Source: JAKAGZ01 sp035266865
GTDB lineage: Bacteria > Bacteroidota > Ignavibacteria > Ignavibacteriales > Ignavibacteriaceae
Direction: 5' to 3'
Length of the DNA: 26,484 bases
NCBI GenBank assembly: GCA_035266865.1
Contig: DATFMR010000181.1
Span: forward strand, 1 to 26,484
Part shown: piece by piece, positions 1-6,931 of the stretch
Layout of the letters: each line of letters starts with the position of its first letter
How positions within the stretch are numbered: the first letter of the stretch is position 1
Made by a program: the position numbers and the translations under genes
Notes under the pieces: model-generated
What the model saw: only the letters and a program-made list of their open reading frames with translations
The model's database searches: none
Told to the model about the DNA's origin: nothing

Positions 1-101
1 GCATTTGAGGCCTTTTATGGTATCGTCGAATAAATGTCTAATTTATTTTATGCTAATTTACATATATTTTAGTAATATTGCAAAATAATTTTAAATAATA
101 C

Positions 102-130
102 TTGACAAATATTAGACGTTTTATTATAAT
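102..130 (+). promoter_or_regulatory. Consensus sigma70 promoter of the fasciclin gene
   Basis: TTGACA (102-107) and TATAAT (125-130) are separated by exactly 17 bases, so both hexamers match the sigma70 consensus perfectly. Transcription should start near 137, leaving a leader of about 55 nt before the ATG at 193. The match is seen directly; activity is inferred. So strong a core promoter usually needs tight repression, and the inverted repeat directly downstream fits that. Confidence 0.75.
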
Positions 131-149
131 TGTCTAAGATATTTAGACA
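131..149 (+). promoter_or_regulatory. Inverted-repeat operator over the start site
   Basis: TGTCTAA (131-137) and TTAGACA (143-149) form a perfect 7-bp inverted repeat with a 5-nt spacer, beginning one base after the -10 box and covering the predicted +1. Related half-sites lie at 112-118 (TTAGACG, between -35 and -10) and 35-41 (TGTCTAA). The layout is typical of a repressor site. The regulator is not in the window. Confidence 0.6.
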
Positions 150-192
150 TATTTATAAATAAACCAAAATCATCAAATAAAAGGAGTCCAAA

Positions 193-699
193 ATGAAAAA
201 CGTGGGAAAAACAGCTATGGTAGCACTTTTTGCTATTGCTTTATTTGCAGTGGTAAGCTCAAATACTTTTGCAGGTGGAAAAAAATCTTCAAAGAACATT
301 GTTGAAACCGCGGTAGCAGCAGGAAACTTCAAAACACTTACAACCGCTTTAACAGAAACTGGTTTGGTTGACGCATTACAGAAAAAAGGCCCCTTCACTG
401 TATTTGCTCCGACTGACGAAGCATTTGCAAAATTGCCCAAAGGCACACTCGAAAGTTTGTTAAAGGACAAAGAAGCATTAAAGAAAATCCTTCTGTACCA
501 TGTCGTATCCGGAAAGGTTATGGCATCTGATGTAGCAAAATTAAAAAGTGCTACAACTCTGCAGGGAAATGATGTGAACATTATGATAGCCGATGGAAAT
601 GTTATGATAAATAAATCGAAAGTTATAAAAGCAGATGTCAGTGCTTCGAATGGTGTGATACATGTAATAGATACGGTGTTAATTCCGGATAATGACTAA
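193..699 (+). CDS. Secreted fasciclin (FAS1) domain protein
   Basis: The 168-aa protein has an N-terminal signal peptide (basic start, hydrophobic core around residues 8-25, likely cleavage after AFA at about residue 27) followed by one FAS1 domain filling the rest. The FAS1 H1 box is visible as FTVFAPTDEAFAKLP (around residues 68-82) and the H2 box as NGVIHVIDTVLIP near the C terminus. FAS1 domains are extracellular adhesion or ligand-binding modules; the role of small single-domain bacterial forms is poorly defined. The ATG at 193 is well placed: AAGGAG (181-186) lies six bases upstream. Length and composition are normal for the family. A strong hairpin terminator follows at once, so the gene is probably transcribed mostly alone although the next gene is on the same strand. 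Export is confident; the exact function is unknown. Confidence 0.9.
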   Translation: MKNVGKTAMVALFAIALFAVVSSNTFAGGKKSSKNIVETAVAAGNFKTLTTALTETGLVDALQKKGPFTVFAPTDEAFAKLPKGTLESLLKDKEALKKILLYHVVSGKVMASDVAKLKSATTLQGNDVNIMIADGNVMINKSKVIKADVSASNGVIHVIDTVLIPDND

Positions 700-706
700 T
701 CTCCAA

Positions 707-731
707 AAACCCCGCCTAAAAGGCGGGGTTT
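707..731 (+). terminator. Rho-independent terminator after the fasciclin gene
   Basis: AAACCCCGCC (707-716), a five-base loop (TAAAA) and GGCGGGGTTT (722-731) make a perfect 10-bp GC-rich stem, followed by a pyrimidine-rich stretch. It starts eight bases after the stop codon at 697-699. Confidence 0.9.
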
Positions 732-743
732 CTTTCTCCCCTT

Positions 744-771
744 TTCACAAATTATGTTAGTACATTATAAT
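744..771 (+). promoter_or_regulatory. Promoter of the DUF2867 gene, probably leaderless
   Basis: TTCACA (744-749), a 16-base spacer and TATAAT (766-771) form a near-consensus sigma70 promoter. The ATG begins at 777, six bases after the -10 box, where transcription would start, so the mRNA would have little or no leader. No Shine-Dalgarno sequence precedes this ATG, which agrees. Confidence 0.55.
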
Positions 772-776
772 AAGAT

Positions 777-2204
777 ATGAAAATACTTTTAACGGGTGCG
801 ACAGGATATATTGCTCAGAGACTGTTGCCGGTTCTAATAAATCAGGGGCACGAAGTTATTTGCGGCGTTCGCGATAAAAAACGGATTGACTTACAAAAAT
901 ATCCGGAAGATAGAGTAAAAATTATAGAAGTAAATTTTCTGGACAAAGAGACGCTTTCTAATATTCCTGAAAATATTGATGCAGCTTACTATCTCATACA
1001 TTCAATGTCATCCAGCATCAATGATGATTTCGAAAAGCTTGAAACAATTTCGGCAATTAATTTTAAAGAGAGAATACAGAAGACAAAAGCCAAACAGGTA
1101 ATTTTCCTGGGTGGAATTGTAAACGAAACAAAACTTTCAAAACATTTGAAATCGAGGAAAAATGTTGAATCAATTTTGGCATCTGCTTCTTTCAATTTCA
1201 CATCTTTAAGAGCAGGTATAATTATAGGATCAGGAAGTGCTTCATTTGAAATAATTCGTGACCTTGTGGAAAAGTTACCTGTAATGGTAGCCCCAAGATG
1301 GCTTGAGACAAAATCCCAGCCTATCGCAATCAGAAATGTAATAGAATTTCTCAGCGGTGTTTTATTAAATGAAAAAACATATGGAAATGTTTATGACATT
1401 GGCGGATCCGAAATTCTTACTTACAAGCAAATGCTGTTAAAATTTGCCTCTGTACGCAGGTTAAAAAGAAAAATCCTTATCGTGCCGGTAATGACCCCGA
1501 AACTTTCATCATACTGGCTATATTTTGTTACGGCCGTTTCGTTTAGCCTTGCTAAAAATCTTGTTAATAGTATGAAAGTTGAAATAATTTGCAATAAAAA
1601 TAATTTGGTTGATTTACTAAATATCAAACTGATTAGCTATGAAGATGCTATTAGAAATGCTTTCGATAAAATTGAACAGCAGCAGGTTATTTCAAGCTGG
1701 AAGGACGCCCTGGCCAGTCACAAGCTTGACGATGGGCTATCGCACCTGGTCGAGATCCCGACGCACGGTTGTTTTAGGGATTCCAGAGTTATAAGGTTGA
1801 CTAATGAAGAACAAGCATTAAGAAAAATCTGGTCAATTGGAGGAAAGAATGGCTGGTATTATGCAAACTGGCTTTGGGCAATTAGAGGATTTATTGACAA
1901 ATTATTTGGCGGAGTTGGATTACGAAGAGGAAGAAAAAATCCGGTCGATATTACTGCAGGGGATTCACTTGACTTTTGGAGAGTACTGTTAGCAAATAAA
2001 GAAGAGAAAAGATTATTACTATATGCTGAAATGAAGCTACCCGGCGAAGCCTGGCTAGAGTTTAAAATACAAAACAATAAATTATTTCAGAATGCAACGT
2101 TTCGCCCACTCGGGCTCTTGGGAAGAATTTATTGGTACAGTGCATTACCATTTCATGGGTTTATTTTCAGAGGTATGATGAAAAAAATTGCTATGCATAA
2201 TTAG
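777..2204 (+). CDS. NAD(P)-binding (atypical SDR) protein with C-terminal DUF2867
   Basis: The 475-aa protein starts with a Rossmann nucleotide-binding motif, GATGYIAQRL (residues 7-16), characteristic of NmrA-like or atypical short-chain dehydrogenases. Residues about 1-290 form the NAD(P)-binding part, and from about 335 to the end lies a DUF2867 domain (conserved GGKNGWYYANWLW and RPLGLLGRIYWYS segments). No signal peptide is present, so it is cytoplasmic; the substrate is unknown. The start is set by the Rossmann motif and the promoter next to it; no ribosome binding site is visible. The SRPBCC gene follows after 15 bases. One oddity is a stretch of about 75 bp (1696-1770) at roughly 63 percent GC inside a gene that is otherwise about one third GC, with matching GC-rich third codon positions. 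The reading frame is intact across it. Confidence 0.85.
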   Translation: MKILLTGATGYIAQRLLPVLINQGHEVICGVRDKKRIDLQKYPEDRVKIIEVNFLDKETLSNIPENIDAAYYLIHSMSSSINDDFEKLETISAINFKERIQKTKAKQVIFLGGIVNETKLSKHLKSRKNVESILASASFNFTSLRAGIIIGSGSASFEIIRDLVEKLPVMVAPRWLETKSQPIAIRNVIEFLSGVLLNEKTYGNVYDIGGSEILTYKQMLLKFASVRRLKRKILIVPVMTPKLSSYWLYFVTAVSFSLAKNLVNSMKVEIICNKNNLVDLLNIKLISYEDAIRNAFDKIEQQQVISSWKDALASHKLDDGLSHLVEIPTHGCFRDSRVIRLTNEEQALRKIWSIGGKNGWYYANWLWAIRGFIDKLFGGVGLRRGRKNPVDITAGDSLDFWRVLLANKEEKRLLLYAEMKLPGEAWLEFKIQNNKLFQNATFRPLGLLGRIYWYSALPFHGFIFRGMMKKIAMHN

Positions 2205-2219
2205 TCAAATAGAATATTT

Positions 2220-2684
2220 ATGCCATTTTATCAAATAAAAGAGAAACAAAAAATTCCTGTTACTATTGATACGATCTGGGATTTTATATCTTCTCCGGAA
2301 AACTTAAAACATATTACTCCTGAGTATATGGGGTTTGAAATATTAGATAAATATATTCCAGATAAAATGTATCCCGGAATGATAATTAGTTATAAACTGA
2401 GTCCGGTTCCCGGCATAAAAATTAAATGGGTTACTGAGATAACGCATATTAAAGAGAAGGAATATTTTGTGGATGAACAACGAGTTGGCCCTTATTCAAT
2501 GTGGCATCACCAGCATAAAGTTGAAAAAATAGAGAAGGGTGTTTTGATGACTGATTTATTAACGTATAAACCTCCTTATGGTATATTAGGCAAACCGATC
2601 AACTACTTTATAATTAATAAACAGTTAAGAAAGATATTCAATTACAGAAAAGCGGCTATCGAAAAGAAATTTGGGAAATTCTGA
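2220..2684 (+). CDS. SRPBCC (START/Bet v1-like) family protein
   Basis: The 154-aa cytoplasmic protein follows the SRPBCC pattern: an N-terminal beta strand with IPVTIDTIWDFISSPENLKHITP (here split across residues 12-34), a run of alternating strands, and a C-terminal helix (NKQLRKIFNYRKAAIEKKF). The fold binds hydrophobic ligands, and small cyclase or ligand-carrier roles are common; no catalytic residue can be assigned. It lies 15 bp behind the DUF2867 gene on the same strand and is almost certainly co-transcribed. No Shine-Dalgarno sequence is visible, so translational coupling is likely. In other bacteria this pair often travels together, sometimes near light- or stress-regulated genes (recalled, not checked). 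Function remains general. Confidence 0.8.
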   Translation: MPFYQIKEKQKIPVTIDTIWDFISSPENLKHITPEYMGFEILDKYIPDKMYPGMIISYKLSPVPGIKIKWVTEITHIKEKEYFVDEQRVGPYSMWHHQHKVEKIEKGVLMTDLLTYKPPYGILGKPINYFIINKQLRKIFNYRKAAIEKKFGKF

Positions 2685-2745
2685 GTTTATACTCAATATC
2701 TCTCAATGCAATTAATTTTTGGAAATTTCCAGGCTCTAAATTTTA

Positions 2746-4284
2746 TTAGTTGCTTTCTGTAACAATTGTAGTCTCTTGTTTTTCTTTTGGAGGACGTTCA
2801 TAAAGGTCAGCCAGGCTTTTATAATAATCTGCAAGATCAGTTCTTACCTGCTCCCAGGTAAATCTCCATCCCCAATTGCCTCCAGGCTTGCTCGGAAAAT
2901 TCATTCTGGCTTCACCACCAAGATTTAGCATATCCTGCATTGGTATTAAAACTATATTTGCAACCGAAGCGTAGGCAGTTCTAATCAGCTCACTTGTAAG
3001 GTTTTCTCCATAATAGTTTAGATATTTTTTAGCATGATCCAGAATATCATTATCCTGTCCTTTGGCTTTCTCAAAATATGCCCTGGTCGTATCATTATCG
3101 TGTGACCCCGTATACACACAACAATTAGGGATATAATTATGAGGAAGAAATTTATTTTCCATACCCGTTCCAAAAGCAAACTGAAGAATCTTCATCCCCG
3201 GTATATTAAATTGGTCTCGCAATGCCTCAACTGATTTTGTTATTACACCCAGGTCCTCTGCAATAATTGGTAAATCTCCAAAATGCTTTTTTATGGAGTT
3301 GAATAATTTTTCTCCCGGTGCTTTTACCCACCTTCCTTCTATAGCATTTGGTGAATTGCCAGGTATTTCCCAGTAAGCATCAAATCCCCGGAAATGATCT
3401 ATTCGAATTATATCAATAAACTCCAACAGGCTGCTGACTCTTTTTCTCCACCATGCAAAATCATTTTTTCCCATTTCATTCCACTTGTAAAGTGGATTTC
3501 CCCAAAGTTGTCCTGTAGCACTAAAATAATCCGGTGGAACACCGGCCACAAATTCCAATCCGCCTTCTTTATCAACTGTAAATAATTCTTTATTTGCCCA
3601 AAGTTCAGCACTGTCATATGCAATAAAGATTGGAACATCTCCGATTATTTTAATTCCTCTTTCATTTGCATATTTCTTTAGTTCTTTCCATTGCTTGAAA
3701 AAAATATACTGGACGAACTTCTGATAGAGAATTTCAGCCGATAGCTTCTCTTTCCACTTTTTCATTGCGCCTGATTCCCTGGCAACCAGGTTTTTCTCCC
3801 ATTTATTCCAGGGAGCTCCTGAATGAAAATCCTTTAGGGCCATAAACAAGGAATAATCTTCCAGCCAATCAGAATTGTTTTTTACAAATCTTTCAAAATC
3901 CTTTTGTAGGCCATTATTGTTTTTCCTAAAATTATTGAATGCTTTGAGAAACAATTCATTTTTAAAATTGATCACACTTCCATAATCAATTTGATGCGGA
4001 TTTGATTCCGGTATATTTGAAATATCTGTTTCAGCCAGAAACCCATAATCCAGAAGTTTATCTGGGCTGATAAGTAACGGATTTCCTGCAAAAGCTGAAA
4101 AACACTGGTAGGGAGAATCTCCATAGCCGGTTGGTCCCAAAGGTAAAACCTGCCATAATCTTTGACCTGAATGCTCAAGGAAATTAACAAAATTGAAGGC
4201 TTCTGGTCCAAGATCACCTATTCCATATTTCCCCGGAAGTGAAGTAGGGTGAAGAAGAATTCCCGCATTTCGTTCGAAAGTCAT
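2746..4284 (-). CDS. malQ: 4-alpha-glucanotransferase (amylomaltase, GH77)
   Basis: The 512-aa cytoplasmic enzyme transfers 4-alpha-glucan segments between maltodextrins, releasing glucose and building longer chains. It opens with the family signature GILLHPTSLPGKYGIGDLG (residues 8-26) and contains the catalytic set: nucleophile D296 in IRIDHFRGF, acid/base E343 in IAEDLGV, and H395-D396 in YTGSHDNDTTR. Length is typical for bacterial type I MalQ, and there is no signal peptide. On the minus strand AAAGGA lies about eight bases upstream of the ATG, supporting the start. It is divergent from the aldo/keto reductase, sharing the 118-bp gap 4285-4402, and faces the SRPBCC gene tail to tail. Its position beside amylases, a sugar carrier and a Sus system makes a role in processing imported maltodextrins clear. 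Confidence 0.96.
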   Translation of the reverse strand: MTFERNAGILLHPTSLPGKYGIGDLGPEAFNFVNFLEHSGQRLWQVLPLGPTGYGDSPYQCFSAFAGNPLLISPDKLLDYGFLAETDISNIPESNPHQIDYGSVINFKNELFLKAFNNFRKNNNGLQKDFERFVKNNSDWLEDYSLFMALKDFHSGAPWNKWEKNLVARESGAMKKWKEKLSAEILYQKFVQYIFFKQWKELKKYANERGIKIIGDVPIFIAYDSAELWANKELFTVDKEGGLEFVAGVPPDYFSATGQLWGNPLYKWNEMGKNDFAWWRKRVSSLLEFIDIIRIDHFRGFDAYWEIPGNSPNAIEGRWVKAPGEKLFNSIKKHFGDLPIIAEDLGVITKSVEALRDQFNIPGMKILQFAFGTGMENKFLPHNYIPNCCVYTGSHDNDTTRAYFEKAKGQDNDILDHAKKYLNYYGENLTSELIRTAYASVANIVLIPMQDMLNLGGEARMNFPSKPGGNWGWRFTWEQVRTDLADYYKSLADLYERPPKEKQETTIVTESN

Positions 4285-4402
4285 ATAACATCCTTTATTT
4301 TGTCAGATAAATATATGCAAGCATTTTTTTATCTGAAAATTATAATGTAAAATAATTTTAATTTAATAGTTAAATTGACTAAAAATTGTTTAATAATATA
4401 AA

Positions 4403-5338
4403 ATGAAAAAAATAAAAATTGGCAAAACGGATATTGAAGTGAGTGTGATTAGCCTAGGCGCGATGTATTTTGGAAGCAAGATTAATTCAGAAACTTCTAA
4501 CAAAATCCTTGATAAGTTTTCATCAGCCGGGGGAAATTTTATAGATACAGCAAATATTTATGCCCACTGGATTGAAGGATATAAGGGAGGGGAAAGTGAA
4601 TCTTTTTTAGGTGACTGGATGATCGAAAGAAAAAACAGGCGCGATTTGATAATTGCGACTAAAACCGGAATAGAATATCCAGGCTCGGAAAGAGGCTTAC
4701 GAAAATATCAAATTATACAGGAATGTGAAAAAAGTTTATCAAGATTAAAAACAGATTATATAGATATTTATTTTTCTCACTATGATGATACAGAAACGCC
4801 TGTTGATGAAACACTTGAAGCTTTTGAAGAATTAAAACGGGATGGAAAAATAAGAGCAACCGGGGCAAGTAATTTTAGTAAAGAGCAATTTGCCAAATCC
4901 ATAAGTTTAAGTAAAGAGAAAAAAATAATTGGTTATTCCTGCCTTCAGCAAAGATATTCTTATTTAATGCCATCTAAAGAATTTAGTTTTAACAACCAGG
5001 TTATTCTGGATTCTGAAACAAAGATTTTTTGCGGCAAAAATAATATATCGGTATTAGCTTATTCTCCATTGTTAGGTGGACTTTATTCAGGAGTTAAATA
5101 TGAGTTGTCAAAATTTTATGAAACTAAATTGAATGATAAAAAATTGAAAATGCTGGAAAGAATTGAAGTGGAAACAGGATTTACTAAAAATCAAATTGTT
5201 TTATGCTGGCTTTTGAATTCAAATCCGCCGGTAATTCCGGTCCTCGGTGTGAGTTCAAAAGCACAGCTAGAGGAAAATTTAACCGCTGAAAAATTAAAAT
5301 TAGATTTTGAACATTTTAAAATATTAAATAGCCTTTAA
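4403..5338 (+). CDS. Aldo/keto reductase
   Basis: The 311-aa protein is a cytoplasmic NAD(P)H-dependent (beta/alpha)8 oxidoreductase. The catalytic tetrad is complete: D48 and Y53 in NFIDTANIYAHW, K87 in ATKTG, and H126 in IYFSHYDD. The cofactor-side segments GASNFSKEQF and PVLGVSSKAQLEENL are present near residues 153 and 278. The substrate cannot be read from sequence. It sits divergently from malQ and tail to tail with an exported amylase, so it could act on a reducing sugar or derived aldehyde, but a general detoxifying role is equally possible. No Shine-Dalgarno sequence is visible; the ATG lies just after an AT-rich TAATAATATAAA run that could be a -10 region. A weak hairpin (TAGCCT/AGGCTA, 5329-5348) overlaps the stop. 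Confidence 0.9.
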   Translation: MKKIKIGKTDIEVSVISLGAMYFGSKINSETSNKILDKFSSAGGNFIDTANIYAHWIEGYKGGESESFLGDWMIERKNRRDLIIATKTGIEYPGSERGLRKYQIIQECEKSLSRLKTDYIDIYFSHYDDTETPVDETLEAFEELKRDGKIRATGASNFSKEQFAKSISLSKEKKIIGYSCLQQRYSYLMPSKEFSFNNQVILDSETKIFCGKNNISVLAYSPLLGGLYSGVKYELSKFYETKLNDKKLKMLERIEVETGFTKNQIVLCWLLNSNPPVIPVLGVSSKAQLEENLTAEKLKLDFEHFKILNSL

Positions 5339-5348
5339 TATTAGGCTA
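5329..5348. terminator. Weak hairpin between convergent genes
   Basis: TAGCCT (5329-5334) and AGGCTA (5343-5348) pair with an 8-nt loop at the convergent junction of the aldo/keto reductase and the GH13 gene. No proper T-run follows on either side, so it is only a candidate. Confidence 0.3.
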
Positions 5349-5388
5349 ATAACTATCTAAATTAATTCTAATTTATTGAAGCTGCTGT

Positions 5389-6753
5389 TTACCTGTAATA
5401 TACGGAATAACCCCATGGCTTTAATTTCTTCGTCATTTTATTCATTAGAGAGACAGATTTCCCCGAAAATAGTTCTTTATAATTCCCTTTTAATGATTCC
5501 GAATCAAGTGTTGTCTCAATCTCATCGGGAGATAAATTAAATATTGCCACTATTTTATTTTTATCCTTTTCTCTATAAATTGCAAACACGCTCTTTTCGT
5601 TATCAGTATTAATCAATTGCATCTCACCGCCATAATTACCGTTCCACAAGGCCTTATTTGTATTTTTGAGATCATCAAGTACAGTGTAAATTTTTCTAAA
5701 ATCACTTTTTTTCCAATCAATCGTGTCTTTATCAAAGAATCTCAGAGATTTATCCATTCCTGATTCCTGCCCGGAATAGATTAACGGCATCCCTTTTACA
5801 ACTCCGCAAAGTACCGCAAAGGTTTTTGCAGCGATTCCGTATCTTTCAAAAACGGAACCCTTCCACGAATTTTCATCATGATTTGATGTGAACATCATTC
5901 TGTATGCATCTGAATTATAATCTTTTTCTTCTTTTGCTAGATAATTCCTGAGATCTAACACATTCTGTTTACCGGAATAAATTTCTTTTGTAATATTATG
6001 AAACTCCCATGCATAGGTCATATCAAAAGCATGTTTATGAAATCTAATTCCTTCCGCTTCGGCTAGCATAAATATCGGTTTTAATTTAATAAGTTCTTTT
6101 CTGGCAAAATTCCAGAACGGCATTTGGACCATACCGGCTACATCACACCTGAAACCATCGATATCGCATTCCTTAATCCAATATTCCATTGCATTTTCCA
6201 TAGCAATCCAGAGTTTTGGATGGTTGTAATTAAATCCGATCACATCTGTCCAATCATCAACCGGGGGTTTAAAATTTCCTTTATCATCTCGGCTATAAAA
6301 GTCAGGATGAGTCTTTGTCCACACATTATCCCACGAGGAATGATTTGCAACCCAGTCAATAATAACTTTCATCCCGAGTTTATGAGCTTCATTTACAAGC
6401 TTCTTCAAATCATTAAGTGTTCCGAATTCGGGATTCACTGCATTATAATCGGAAATGGAATAGTAACTTCCGAGAGATCCCTTCCTGTTTACTTTGCCGA
6501 TTGGATTTATCGGCATCAACCATAATATATCAACACCCAAATTTTTTAGTTCAGGCAAATGTTTTTCAAAAGCCCTGAATGTGCCTTCAGGCGTAAATTG
6601 TCTGATATTTACTTCATAAATTGCGGCATTTTTGCTCCAGTCCGGATGTTTTACAGTAGTTGTTGTTTGAGAATATGTTTGTGCTGAAAAAAGTATTAAA
6701 GGAATCAGTATAATAATTCTAATTAAGAGTCTATTAAAATTTTTATTTATCAT
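5389..6753 (-). CDS. Exported GH13 alpha-amylase family protein
   Basis: The 454-aa enzyme begins with a signal peptide (hydrophobic core about residues 9-23, likely cleavage near TYS-QT at 28), so it is exported; there is no lipobox and no C-terminal sorting domain, which suggests the periplasm. The GH13 barrel carries region I D133-xxx-N137-H138, region II GFRCD with nucleophile D204, acid/base E232 in FMLAEAEG, and H292-D293 in FTSNHDENSW. A short beta domain closes the protein (about 375-454). Family enzymes hydrolyse alpha-1,4-glucans. It is divergent from the sugar transporter gene (178-bp gap), which suggests shared control, and a periplasmic maltodextrinase working just before inner-membrane uptake is the natural reading. 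Exact product size is not predictable. A G-rich stretch before the ATG may serve as a weak ribosome binding site. Confidence 0.92.
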   Translation of the reverse strand: MINKNFNRLLIRIIILIPLILFSAQTYSQTTTTVKHPDWSKNAAIYEVNIRQFTPEGTFRAFEKHLPELKNLGVDILWLMPINPIGKVNRKGSLGSYYSISDYNAVNPEFGTLNDLKKLVNEAHKLGMKVIIDWVANHSSWDNVWTKTHPDFYSRDDKGNFKPPVDDWTDVIGFNYNHPKLWIAMENAMEYWIKECDIDGFRCDVAGMVQMPFWNFARKELIKLKPIFMLAEAEGIRFHKHAFDMTYAWEFHNITKEIYSGKQNVLDLRNYLAKEEKDYNSDAYRMMFTSNHDENSWKGSVFERYGIAAKTFAVLCGVVKGMPLIYSGQESGMDKSLRFFDKDTIDWKKSDFRKIYTVLDDLKNTNKALWNGNYGGEMQLINTDNEKSVFAIYREKDKNKIVAIFNLSPDEIETTLDSESLKGNYKELFSGKSVSLMNKMTKKLKPWGYSVYYR

Positions 6754-6931
6754 GGATATGCCCCGCTTAAAAAAATAGAAATAAATATAAGTATGAGAAA
6801 TGATAAATCTACCTACCCAAATAGGGTGTTATTTAGTAGAGATAAAATTTTATTAATTAGCTTGATAAAAATTTATTATATTCATCCTGTTTGATAATTG
6901 ATAATTCAATTAATTCAAAAGGAATCTTCCA

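Noticed and set aside
153..581. A 142-codon minus-strand frame opposite the fasciclin gene
   Set aside because: It lies antisense to a gene with a signal peptide, FAS1 motifs, promoter and ribosome binding site; its translation resembles no family.
2721..2730. Palindrome GGAAATTTCC between the SRPBCC gene and malQ
   Set aside because: A single 10-bp palindrome at a convergent junction with no partner site or promoter nearby; too weak to call.
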